Under the pieces are notes generated by a model. The model was not told where the DNA came from and did no database searches. It was given only the letters and a program-made list of their open reading frames with translations. The translations under genes were made by a program, and so were the position numbers. Positions 8,907 to 16,357 of a stretch of 64,000 bases of DNA are shown here, piece after piece. The stretch is from Actinomycetota bacterium (GTDB taxonomy: Bacteria > Actinomycetota > Acidimicrobiia > Acidimicrobiales > Iamiaceae), in assembly GCA_019639075.1 (NCBI GenBank), contig JAHBSO010000007.1, forward strand, positions 62,001 through 126,000, written 5' to 3'. Positions within the stretch are counted from its first letter, which is position 1. Every line of letters starts with the position of its first letter.

Positions 8907-9986
8907 TTAGTCAGGCGGCGGTTGCGGTCTGAGGGGTCTTGACCATCTCGTGATCGATGGAGGTGAGTCGGCCGAGGGCGGGATGGCGACGCCAGCGGTG
9001 GAGGCTCGTGCCAACAAGCTCGCCTGCGAGAAGAACGGTCTTGTCCGAACGTGCGCTGGCGGAAGGGTGGCGTGCAGGAGCAGGGCATCGCCGGGTTGCA
9101 TCTGTCGCAGCGCGTGTGCAGGGGCGAGAGGGACCTGGCTCGTCGAGAACTGGTCCGACCCTCCGCTGAGTCGCTCGGCCGCCGACGGCAGCAGCGAGCG
9201 GTCCGCGAGGAGCGCCTCCCAGTTCGAGCGGTCGTGCAGGAGTTGGTACAGGCCACCCGTCAGCACGTGGCGCGTCGTCTCGTCACCTCCCAGGAGGATC
9301 AGCAGCGTCTCGAAGATCAGCTCCGACTCCTCGAGCTGGTCGCCGTCGACCTCGGCGTGGACGAGCGTGCTGATCAGGTCGTCACCGGCCTGGGCCCGGC
9401 GGTCGGCGATGACGCCGACGATGTACTCGGCGTAGGACATGGCCGCCACGGCGGCCCGCTCGATGGTCTCGGGATCCTTGACGCCGAGCGCGCACACGAC
9501 GTCGTCGGACCACTCGAGGAGCATGGCGCGGTCCGCCTCTTCGAAGCCGAGCGCCTCGGCGATCATGATCAGTGGGATCCAGGCCGCCACGTCCATGACG
9601 AAGTCGCAGCTGCCCCGTTCGCAGACCTGGTCGATCAGATCGTCCACCACCGATCGCACCACCGCCTCCTGCGCCCGCACCCGCTGGGGGGTGAACCCCC
9701 GGCTCACGAGGCGACGACGGCGCAGGTGCTCCGGGTCGTCCATGTCGATCATCATCGCGACCGGGTTCTGGTCCGGCCGGATGCCACCCGCGCTGGAGAA
9801 CAGCTCAGGGTGCTGCGACGCGAAGCGGACGTCGTCGTAGCGGGTGAGTGACCAGACGCCCGTGGCGTCATCGAAGTGGACGGGATCGTTGCGACGCAGC
9901 CAGGCCAGCGCATCGTCGGGTCGGTCGCCCCAGAAGGCACCGGACACCAGGTCGAGGTTGTCCGGTCGTACGTCGACGTCGGTCAT
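8907..9986 (-). pseudogene. Truncated cytochrome P450, heme-binding part lost
   Basis: Residues 1 to about 273 are a convincing P450 N-terminal two-thirds: LTRYDDVRFASQHPELFSS, the IDMDDPEHLRRRRLVSRGF segment that precedes the C helix, and the I-helix oxygen-binding motif LLGGDETTRH (about 231-240). Homology stops at LLPSAAERL, near position 9168. The expected ExxR helix, beta sheet and Cys-ligand loop (F-x-x-G-x-x-x-C-x-G) are all absent. The frame then continues through unrelated sequence to a stop at 8907. Without the Cys ligand this cannot be a functional P450. The sequence just downstream resembles the end of an IS3-type transposase, so insertion-linked truncation is likely. An intact P450 lies at 16358-17608. 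Confidence 0.8.
8911..9045 (-). mobile_element. Probable remnant of an IS3-family transposase C-terminus
   Basis: In a frame different from the P450, 44 codons end at a TGA at 8911-8913. The segment contains LHRWRRHPALGRLTSIDHEM, which resembles the conserved end of IS3-family OrfB proteins (a run of arginines, H-S/P-A-L-G, a T/S-P-x-x-x-E/H-x motif and a short tail). The upstream DDE catalytic region is not present. The segment begins close to where P450 homology stops, so it looks like the tail of an insertion sequence that has otherwise been deleted. The match is by eye over a short stretch. Confidence 0.4.
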
Positions 9987-10008
9987 GGCCAGAGACTAGG
10001 CGCGATCT

Positions 10009-10034
10009 CGACATCGACGTCGATTTCGATGTCG
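10009..10034. promoter_or_regulatory. Inverted repeat upstream of the truncated P450 gene
   Basis: CGACATCG (10009-10016) and CGATGTCG (10027-10034) are exact inverted arms 23-48 bp upstream of the P450 start. The left arm is part of GACATCGACGTC (10010-10021), a 12-mer that recurs at the start of the acyl-CoA dehydrogenase gene (12184-12195) and, less its first base, at 12378-12388. This suggests one regulator acting on several genes of the island. Confidence 0.35.
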
Positions 10035-10062
10035 TCGCGCGACCCCACCGTGCCCGATCGCG

Positions 10063-11034
10063 TCATCCCGCGGCGGCCCGAACCAACGCCGCGGTGTAGC
10101 CGACCTCGACGCCCGGCGTCCGCAGCCATGAGCCCAGGTCGTGGGTCAGCTCGGCGGAGCTGCCGAGCAGTGCGTCGAGGGCGAGGACCCGGCCGTGGTG
10201 GTGATGGTGGTCGTGCTCGGTCGTGAAGCCGATCCCGCCGAGCACCTGCAGCGAGCGCTCGCAGGCCCGCCGCCCGTTCCGGCCGGCCAGGGCCTTCACG
10301 ACCTCACCGAGATGGTCGGGCGGCGAGGGCAGCAGGTCCACCGTGACCCCGAGCACGGCGGCGACCGCCGTGCAGTCGGTGCTCGCCCAGGCCAGCAGGT
10401 GGCGCACCGCCTGGAAGGTCCCGATCGGTCGACCGAACTGCTCGCGGAGGCCCGCGTACTCCACCGCCATCGCGACCGCCTGCTCCGCGGACCCCAGGAT
10501 CTCGGCACTGGCGCCCACCCGCCCCAACCACGACGAGCGCACGCGGAGGCCCTCGCAGTCCGCGTCGGTCAGCGCGACCGCAACGTCGTCGAGGTCGACC
10601 ACGAGCTCGGCGAGCGTCGCCCGGCCGGGCACCTCGACCGAACGCCGCTCGACGTGTTCGGCCGGCACGACCTTCGCGCCGACCCCGGGCACGTCGAAGA
10701 GCACCTGACACCCCACGACATCGCCGACCGCGACCCAGACGTCGCCACGCTCGGGCGAGGTGCGGCCGATCGCGGCAACCAACTCGCCGGGCGCCGAGCC
10801 CAGCAACGGGCGGTACGGCTCGGCGAGCAGGCCTCCGAGTGCCGGGGTGTCCGCCAGCTCGCAGCCCTGGGCCCGCAGGGTCCCGACCACTGCGAGCCGG
10901 GCGTCGAGGTCGTCCAGGTCCGGCAGCAGGTCCCACCAGCCGAGCGCGTCGAGAGCACCGACGCCGGGCGTCGCGCCCATGACATCGCGGGCCGCGGCCA
11001 GGAACTCTCCGCCCCGATCGCCGAGCGCGCTCAT
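10063..11034 (-). CDS. Acyl-CoA dehydrogenase-like small subunit
   Basis: 323 aa, shorter and more divergent than a normal acyl-CoA dehydrogenase (about 380-400 aa). The N-terminal half is poorly conserved, but the C-terminal four-helix domain is clear: AVEYAGLREQFGRPIGTFQAVRHLLA, then LQVLGGIGFTTEHDHHHHHGR near the end. A run of five His residues follows EHD. Short partners of this kind pair with a full-length subunit to form alpha2-beta2 dehydrogenases in steroid side-chain degradation (the mycobacterial FadE28-FadE29 type). The start ATG overlaps the stop of the upstream large subunit as ATGA, so the two are translationally coupled, which supports a heteromeric enzyme. Confidence 0.85.
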   Translation of the reverse strand: MSALGDRGGEFLAAARDVMGATPGVGALDALGWWDLLPDLDDLDARLAVVGTLRAQGCELADTPALGGLLAEPYRPLLGSAPGELVAAIGRTSPERGDVWVAVGDVVGCQVLFDVPGVGAKVVPAEHVERRSVEVPGRATLAELVVDLDDVAVALTDADCEGLRVRSSWLGRVGASAEILGSAEQAVAMAVEYAGLREQFGRPIGTFQAVRHLLAWASTDCTAVAAVLGVTVDLLPSPPDHLGEVVKALAGRNGRRACERSLQVLGGIGFTTEHDHHHHHGRVLALDALLGSSAELTHDLGSWLRTPGVEVGYTAALVRAAAG

Positions 11035-12188
11035 GGCAGCCTCAGGATCTGCTTGGCGATGGTGTCGAGCTGCATCTGCTGGGATCCCCCGTAGACGGTC
11101 ACGATCCGCGAGAAGAGGTACTCCTGCCGTCGCATCGCCACCTCCGGGAGCTGGAGCCCGACCGCGAGGTCGCCGTCGCCGGCGAGCGTCGCGTCGTTCA
11201 CGGACTGCTCGGCCGCGCACAGGAGCAGCTTCGTGTACGCGGCTGCCGGGCCGAGCGTGCGCTCTGCCGCGTGCACCGAGACACCGGCGGCGCTGGCGGC
11301 GCTCACGGCTGCGAGGTCGAGCAGCGCGCCGCCGAGCGCCGACGCATCGCGTTCGAGAGCCCGCTCCCCCGCGTCCAGCAGTTGTGGGTAGAGGAAGCAG
11401 TGACGGAACCACGCGAACGTGCCCCGCTCGTGGCTCAGGATGTGCATGGCGACCGTCCAGCCACCACCGAGCTCGCCCACGATCCGATCGGCCGGGACCC
11501 GCACGCCGTCGAACACGACCTCGGCCAGCTCGTCGGTCCCGTTGGCCTGCTCGATGGCCCGCACCTCCACCCCGGGGTCCCGGAGGTCGACCACGAACGC
11601 GGTGAGGCCACGGTGACGGGAGCCGGGGTCGCCCGTGCGGGCCAGCAGCAGGCACCACGTCGCGTACCGGGCCCAGCTCGTCCAGACCTTTCGGCCCTCG
11701 ATGACGTACTCGTCGCCGTCGAGGCGAGCCGTCGTCCGCAACCCGGCCAGGTCCGATCCCGCGTCGGGCTCGGAGAACCCCTGCGACCACAGCTCGCGTC
11801 CCGACAGGAACGCCGGCAGGGCCTCCGACACGAACTCGCGCGGGCCGAGCGCCACGAGCGCCGGCGCCAGGATCTCCGTGTGCTCGAACAGCGCCATCCC
11901 GGTGACACCGCGTCGCGCCAGCACCTCCCAGATCGCAGCCCGGTGCGCGATCGTGCCCCCCAGGCCACCGACCTCCTCCGGCCATCCGAGCCGTGTCCAT
12001 CCGGCGTCGTACAGGTCCGCCATCAGCGCCCGAACGACCTCGACCCGTCGCTCGTAGTCCGGCTCGGCCACGCGCGCGGCAACGAGCGATGCCGGCTCCT
12101 CGTCGAGCCACGTCTCGAAGGACGCCGCGACCTGCGCGGGATCGGGCACCTGCCCGCCGAGGGCCGGTGGCCCCGTGAATTGTGACAT
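11031..12188 (-). CDS. Acyl-CoA dehydrogenase large subunit
   Basis: 385 aa with all three domains of the FAD-dependent family: N-terminal helices with GWTRLGWPEEVGGLGGT, a beta domain with WSQGFSEPDAGSDLAGLRT (the SEP.AGSD flavin motif) and VIEGRKVWTSWARYA, and a C-terminal helical domain ending YLFSRIVTVYGGSQQMQLDT. It should catalyse alpha,beta-desaturation of an acyl-CoA in the cytoplasm with electron transfer to ETF. MSQFTGPP from the ATG at 12188 is the chosen start. An ATG at 12200 and an upstream frame extension are also possible. It is coupled to the small subunit and divergent from the crotonase at 12462. Confidence 0.92.
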   Translation of the reverse strand: MSQFTGPPALGGQVPDPAQVAASFETWLDEEPASLVAARVAEPDYERRVEVVRALMADLYDAGWTRLGWPEEVGGLGGTIAHRAAIWEVLARRGVTGMALFEHTEILAPALVALGPREFVSEALPAFLSGRELWSQGFSEPDAGSDLAGLRTTARLDGDEYVIEGRKVWTSWARYATWCLLLARTGDPGSRHRGLTAFVVDLRDPGVEVRAIEQANGTDELAEVVFDGVRVPADRIVGELGGGWTVAMHILSHERGTFAWFRHCFLYPQLLDAGERALERDASALGGALLDLAAVSAASAAGVSVHAAERTLGPAAAYTKLLLCAAEQSVNDATLAGDGDLAVGLQLPEVAMRRQEYLFSRIVTVYGGSQQMQLDTIAKQILRLP

Positions 12189-12461
12189 CGACGTCAACAT
12201 AGAAAATGACGCCCCTCGATGCAACACCTGCCTCGCCACCTGCGACGGAGCGATCCGAGAAGAACGTTCACGACGCGGCGCCCCGAACCGGACCCCCGAT
12301 TTCGACAGAGGTCGATTTCCCTCTTCTCAGCGCGGGACTCGAAGGCCCGCTCGTTCGGGTCGACCGCATCCTGCCGAACATCGACGTCGAGGGGCATGCG
12401 CCGCCCCCCGAGGTCGACGAGGATGAGCTCACCGTCGTCGCCGACTAGCTGGAGCCCGATC
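12189..12461. other. 273-bp divergent intergenic region, no supported gene
   Basis: This gap separates the divergent acyl-CoA dehydrogenase and crotonase genes. It holds two copies of ACATCGACGTC: at 12185-12195, overlapping the dehydrogenase start and part of the 12-mer GACATCGACGTC also found before the P450, and at 12378-12388. A minus-strand frame across 12194-12502 has codon-like composition over about 50 residues (including ELILVDLGGRRMPLDV) but no recognisable family, and it would overlap the crotonase start. It may be a decayed gene. The AT-rich stretch near 12198-12208 (AACATAGAAAATGA) is the likeliest promoter zone. Confidence 0.4.
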
Positions 12462-13181
12462 GTGCTGCGGAACGAGACCGTGGAGGGCGTGAGCTGGCTC
12501 ACGTTCGACCGACCCGAACGGCTGAACGCGTTCGACGCCGACGGCTACCGGGCGCTGGCCCGGGCGTTGGCGGACGCCGGCGAGGACGACGCCACCCGGG
12601 TGGTCGTGCTCACCGGCGCCGGACGGGCCTTCTCCGCCGGGGCGGACCGGTCCCTGCTCGACCCGGGTGCCGACGCGGTCCGCGCCGACGCCGGCGAGGC
12701 GTTCGCGCAGCTCCTCATGGTGCTCCGGGATTTCGAGAAGCCCCTGATCGGCGCGGTCAACGGGCTCGCCGTCGGCTTCGGGTGCACCGTGCTCCTCTAC
12801 TGCGACCTGGTCGTCGCCGCGGCCTCGGCCCGGTTCCGGCTGCCGTTCACCGAGCTGGGCATCGTGCCGGAGGCCGGCAGCTCGGCGCTGCTCCCCCGCC
12901 GCGCCCGGTGGGACGAGGCGGCGTGGGTGATGCTCTCCGGCGAGTGGTTCGACGCGACCGAGGCCCAGCGCCTGGGTGTCGTGTTCGACGTCGTACCCGA
13001 CGGGGCGCTGGTCGCCGGCGCGCAGGAGCGGGCCGCCACCATCGCCGCGCGCGACCCCGACGCGGTCCGGGCGACCAAGCGGCTGCTGGGGGCCGGATGG
13101 GCCGAGGTCGCCGAACGCGCCACCGCCCGCGAGCTGGAGGCGATGGCACGGCTCCACGGCCGGCCGCCGAGGCTGATCTGA
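12462..13181 (+). CDS. Enoyl-CoA hydratase/isomerase (crotonase) family protein
   Basis: 239 aa from a GTG with GGAG 7 bp upstream. Crotonase landmarks are present: TFDRPERLNAFD at the N-terminus, the first oxyanion-hole loop VVVLTGAGRAFSAGADR, the second loop IGAVNGLAVGFGCTVLLYCD, and LPFTELGIVPEAGSSALLPR, with an acidic residue in the catalytic region. It should hydrate or isomerise an enoyl-CoA, which would follow the paired acyl-CoA dehydrogenase encoded divergently. The open frame extends upstream into the intergenic region, but the extension has no family similarity. A TetR gene follows on the same strand 45 bp downstream. Confidence 0.9.
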   Translation: MLRNETVEGVSWLTFDRPERLNAFDADGYRALARALADAGEDDATRVVVLTGAGRAFSAGADRSLLDPGADAVRADAGEAFAQLLMVLRDFEKPLIGAVNGLAVGFGCTVLLYCDLVVAAASARFRLPFTELGIVPEAGSSALLPRRARWDEAAWVMLSGEWFDATEAQRLGVVFDVVPDGALVAGAQERAATIAARDPDAVRATKRLLGAGWAEVAERATARELEAMARLHGRPPRLI

Positions 13182-13226
13182 GGTCCGTGGTAGGACTTGG
13201 CCGGTGGCGAGGTCACGGAGCGGTCG

Positions 13227-13829
13227 ATGGTGAAGCGTCGGGGGTGGAACGGATCTCCACCCGCGGACGACGCCGAGGCCCGCGAACGTGTCGTCGAGGC
13301 GGCGATGCGCGTGTTGGACGAGTGCGGACCCGAGGAGTTCACGCTGGCTCGGGTCGCGGCCGACCTCGGGGTGATCCGCCAGACCGTCTACCGGCAGTTC
13401 CCGAGCGTCGACGAGCTGTTCGTCGCCGTCGGCACTTCCTCGGTCGAGAGCTTCGTCGACGACCTCTCCCGACACCTCCGACGCCGCACCGATCCCGCCG
13501 ACTTCGTCATCGAGTCGCTGGCCACGACCATCGAATGGCTCCCCGAACGGCCCTACCTCACCCTGCTGCTCGACACCGGGCGCTCCGGTCGCTTCAACGA
13601 CTCGGTCACGTCGTCGTCGGCCGCCACGATCGCGCTCCAGGTCTTCGAGCGGGCCCCGATCGACTGGGCCGAGCACGGCTTCTCCGACCAGGACCTCGCC
13701 GAGCTCGTCGAGCTCACGCTGCGCATCGTCCAGTCGATGCTGATCTCCCCGCCCGACCCACCGAGGTCGCCCCGTGCGCTGCGGACGTTCCTCCGCCGCT
13801 GGCTCGGACCTGGCCTCAGGCCGACGTGA
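13227..13829 (+). CDS. TetR family regulator of the first catabolic island
   Basis: 200 aa from the ATG at 13227, with GGAG 6 bp upstream. The HTH reads VVEAAMRVLDECGPEEFTLA and then VAADLGVIRQTVYRQFPSVD. The C-terminal part has WLPERPYLTLLLDTGRSGRF and ends LRTFLRRWLGPGLRPT. It is a clear paralogue of the TetR at 57539: both start with a short GW.G.PPADD.EA segment and share RQTVYR.F, a (W/E)LLPE-PYL-LLL motif and a terminal RWL-P. It probably senses a CoA-thioester or hydrophobic ligand. The 27-bp palindrome immediately downstream, before the cupin gene, is its most likely operator. Confidence 0.9.
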   Translation: MVKRRGWNGSPPADDAEARERVVEAAMRVLDECGPEEFTLARVAADLGVIRQTVYRQFPSVDELFVAVGTSSVESFVDDLSRHLRRRTDPADFVIESLATTIEWLPERPYLTLLLDTGRSGRFNDSVTSSSAATIALQVFERAPIDWAEHGFSDQDLAELVELTLRIVQSMLISPPDPPRSPRALRTFLRRWLGPGLRPT

Positions 13830-13880
13830 CTCCGTCCCGGGTCCTCGAGCCGCTCCGCCGGAACGCACTCCAGGACACCG

Positions 13881-13907
13881 TCATACATCAGTGCTACTGA
13901 TGTATGA
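13881..13907. promoter_or_regulatory. 27-bp perfect palindrome, probable TetR operator
   Basis: TCATACATCAGT (13881-13892) and its exact reverse complement ACTGATGTATGA (13896-13907) flank a 3-nt centre GCT. It is strikingly AT-rich for this window, as expected of an operator/promoter. It lies 51 bp after the TetR stop and 42 bp before the cupin start, so a bound repressor would block transcription of the cupin-crotonase pair. It could also form a hairpin, but there is no T-run. Confidence 0.7.
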
Positions 13908-13949
13908 CCGCAACGGCACCCGATCGCGCGAGACCCGGAGGCAGACGCC

Positions 13950-14366
13950 ATGCACTTCCAACCCGAGGACATCCCCGTGCTCACCCCCGACCACGGCGGC
14001 GGAGGCATGCGGTCGATCAAGGCCGGCGACACCAACATGGAGATCGGCTACAGCTGGTGCACCGCGGCGGTCGACACCGGACCCTTCTACGAGGGGCTGC
14101 CCGGCGACACCTGCCCCTGCGACCACTACGGCTTCGTGCGGTCGGGCAGCTTCCGGGTGATCTACACCGACGGGTCCGAGGAGGTCATCGAGGAGGGCGC
14201 GGTCTACTTCGTCCCGAAGGGCCACCACTTCATCTACGACGAGCCGTGCGAGCTGATCGAGTTCAACCCCCACGACCAGCTCCAGCAGCTCATGGGGCAC
14301 TTCAACATCGAGCTGAACCGGGCGATCGCCGAGGATCGCATGGGCGACATCGCCCCGAAGCGGTAA
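13950..14366 (+). CDS. Small cupin-domain protein
   Basis: 138 aa with a GGAGG ribosome-binding site 8 bp upstream. The single cupin barrel is recognisable by CDHYGFVRSGSFRVIYTDGS, then EEGAVYFVPKGHHFIYDEPC, the two conserved cupin boxes with G(X)5-7PxG-type spacing. His residues at CDH, GHH and near NPHD could bind a metal, but the canonical first-motif HxH is reduced to DH, so metal binding is uncertain. Cupins next to crotonases and P450s often have unproven or sensory roles. It is the first gene after the palindrome and probably co-transcribed with the crotonase 12 bp downstream. Confidence 0.8.
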   Translation: MHFQPEDIPVLTPDHGGGGMRSIKAGDTNMEIGYSWCTAAVDTGPFYEGLPGDTCPCDHYGFVRSGSFRVIYTDGSEEVIEEGAVYFVPKGHHFIYDEPCELIEFNPHDQLQQLMGHFNIELNRAIAEDRMGDIAPKR

Positions 14367-14378
14367 GGAGCCCTTCGC

Positions 14379-15182
14379 ATGACCGAACCACCCGTCCTCG
14401 TCGAGCAGGACGGTCCCGTCCTGCTCGTGACCCTGAATCGGCCCGAGAAGCGCAACGCCATCAACAGCCACGTCATGTGCCTGCTCGACGAGGCCTGGCG
14501 TCGTCTGGAGACCGACGACGACCTGCGGGTGGCCATCCTGGCCGGCAACGGACCCGCGTTCTGCGCCGGCATGGACCTGGCCGAGATCCCACTGCTGTCG
14601 GCACCCGAGCCGGCCAACGAGTGGATCGCCCGGCTGCGCGAGGATCCCGACCTCGTCTGGCGGGCCTGGCTCAAGACCGACCGGCCGTCCAAGCCGGTGA
14701 TCCTCGCCGCCGAGGGCGTCGCCCGGGCCGGCGGCACCGAGATCCTCCAGGGCACCGACCTGCGGGTCGCCGGCGAGAGCGCCGTCTTCGGCATCACCGA
14801 GGTCCAGCGGGGCCTGTTCCCGATGGCCGGGTCCGCCATCCGCCTCCGCCGTCAGATCGGCTACGCCGTCGCGGCCGAGATGCTCCTGTGCGGCGACGAC
14901 ATCAGCGCAGCGCGCGCCTACGAGGTGGGCCTGGTCAACCACGTGGTCCCCGACGACCAGGTCCGGGCCAAGGCGCGAGAGCTCGCCGACCGCATCGCCC
15001 GCAACGGTCCGCTGGCGGTGAAGGCGATCCTGGCGACGCTCCGGGAGACCGAGTCGGTCCCCGAGTCCGACGCGATCGAGATCGAGCAGCGCCACGGGAC
15101 GGCCGTGATGGCGTCCGAGGACGCCATGGAGGGCCCGGTCGCGTTCCTCGAACGCCGGGACCCGGTGTTCAGGGGCCGCTGA
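14379..15182 (+). CDS. Enoyl-CoA hydratase/isomerase (crotonase) family protein
   Basis: 267 aa, normal crotonase length, with AAGGAG before the ATG. Landmarks: TLNRPEKRNAINS, the oxyanion loops VAILAGNGPAFCAGMDLAEI and ILAAEGVARAGGTEILQGTD, and the catalytic-region segment FGITEVQRGLFPMAGSAIRL with a Glu in the second acid position. Near the C-terminus, a GPLAVKAILATL helix is typical. It should act on an enoyl-CoA in the cytoplasm. It differs from the crotonase at 12462 in having a longer N-terminal insertion and probably acts on another intermediate of the same pathway. It is convergent with the AttH/CrtC-like gene, with a 10-bp gap. Confidence 0.92.
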   Translation: MTEPPVLVEQDGPVLLVTLNRPEKRNAINSHVMCLLDEAWRRLETDDDLRVAILAGNGPAFCAGMDLAEIPLLSAPEPANEWIARLREDPDLVWRAWLKTDRPSKPVILAAEGVARAGGTEILQGTDLRVAGESAVFGITEVQRGLFPMAGSAIRLRRQIGYAVAAEMLLCGDDISAARAYEVGLVNHVVPDDQVRAKARELADRIARNGPLAVKAILATLRETESVPESDAIEIEQRHGTAVMASEDAMEGPVAFLERRDPVFRGR

Positions 15183-15192
15183 CGCCCGGCCG

Positions 15193-16311
15193 TCAGGGCG
15201 CGACGGAGAAGTAGTCGTCCATGCCGGTCGGTGCGTGGCGGCCGACCGAGGCGTGCTCGAAGATCCCGAACCCCTGCTGGCCGTCGCAGCGGGCCGATGC
15301 CAGGTGGTCGATGCTGCCCCAGGGGAGCTTGGCCCGGACGTCGGGATCGCCGAAGTCGTAGGTGCGCCCGGTGGTCCACTCCTCGCCCATCCACATGCCG
15401 TGGCTCCAGTCGTCCGCCGGCAGGTACCCGGGGCCGACGTGCAGCGGGATCGCGGTCGTGCAGTCGAGCTCGATCTCGAGGTCCCGGCGGTCGACGGTGG
15501 TGCAGCGGATCGTCGCGCCCTCGGGGAAGCGCGTCCCCGGCCGGTACCGGATGTCGATCTCCGGCCAGCCCAACTGCTCCATCCGCCGACCGGTCGGCCC
15601 CGGCCACACCCGCACCGCGTAGTTCAGGGTGCGGAACCCGTCGGCATCCTCCTCGACCATCAGGTGGACGCCGAAGTCCTCGAACCGGAGCGGCACCCAG
15701 CAGTACCAGACGGTCGTCGGCCGGGCGTCGGGCCGACCCTGCGGGCCGGCCTCGCCCACCGGCCGGATGCCCCACGAGCGGTCGCGGGTGGCCGTCCATG
15801 ACGAGGGCTGGACGTCGATCGTCTGCCCGTCGACCCGCAGCTCACCGCGCCACGTGCCGAGCTGGGCGAAGCGGCACCCCTCGATCAGCACCCTGTCCGT
15901 GGGCCCGCCGTAGCGGAAGTGCTGCGGCTCGCGCATCGGCTCGTACTCGGACTCGAACCAGAGGTCGAAGCCGACCCCGTGCTCGTCACCGTCACAGGTC
16001 AGGTGGAGCTGCCGGAACGGCTCGACGACCTCGATCCGGTACGGCCCGACCGCCTGCGCGGTGCGATCCGCGGGCCGGGTCCCGGAGGTCTGCACCGCCC
16101 ACTCCCGCTCACCGCGACGCACCGCGGCGAACGCGTCGATCACGCCGAGGTTCGGGTACACCCCGAGTCCGGTCAGGACCGTGGTCGAACCGTCGTGGGC
16201 GACGGCCTGGTAGATGCAGCGGTCGTAGAAGTTGTGGTCGGACGTGCCGACGGCGGCGAACGACAACGGCACCTGGTGGATCGGGAGCTCGTCGAGCGGA
16301 TCGAGGTTCAT
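15193..16311 (-). CDS. Conserved hypothetical protein, AttH/CrtC-like fold suspected
   Basis: 372 aa, no signal peptide, so probably cytoplasmic. The sequence is strongly beta-rich and Trp-rich. An N-terminal half has VYPNLGVIDAFAAVRRGE and a later segment TWRGELRVDGQTIDVQPSSW runs into TATRDRSWGIRPVG, which resembles the H/R-D-R-x-WG motif of the AttH/CrtC double-lipocalin hydratases. A C-terminal half repeats a similar barrel pattern. Proteins like this are common beside P450 and crotonase genes in actinobacteria but have no proven reaction that I know of. It lies 46 bp downstream of the intact P450 on the same strand and is probably co-transcribed with it. Confidence 0.7.
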   Translation of the reverse strand: MNLDPLDELPIHQVPLSFAAVGTSDHNFYDRCIYQAVAHDGSTTVLTGLGVYPNLGVIDAFAAVRRGEREWAVQTSGTRPADRTAQAVGPYRIEVVEPFRQLHLTCDGDEHGVGFDLWFESEYEPMREPQHFRYGGPTDRVLIEGCRFAQLGTWRGELRVDGQTIDVQPSSWTATRDRSWGIRPVGEAGPQGRPDARPTTVWYCWVPLRFEDFGVHLMVEEDADGFRTLNYAVRVWPGPTGRRMEQLGWPEIDIRYRPGTRFPEGATIRCTTVDRRDLEIELDCTTAIPLHVGPGYLPADDWSHGMWMGEEWTTGRTYDFGDPDVRAKLPWGSIDHLASARCDGQQGFGIFEHASVGRHAPTGMDDYFSVAP

Positions 16312-16357
16312 GGGCGGCGTCCTCCTCGGTCGGCCGGTTCACGGATCTCGGGGGCGG

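Noticed and set aside
12194..12502. 102-residue minus-strand frame in the divergent gap
   Set aside because: It shows some coding-like composition but no recognised family, and it overlaps the crotonase start; it was left as part of an intergenic entry.
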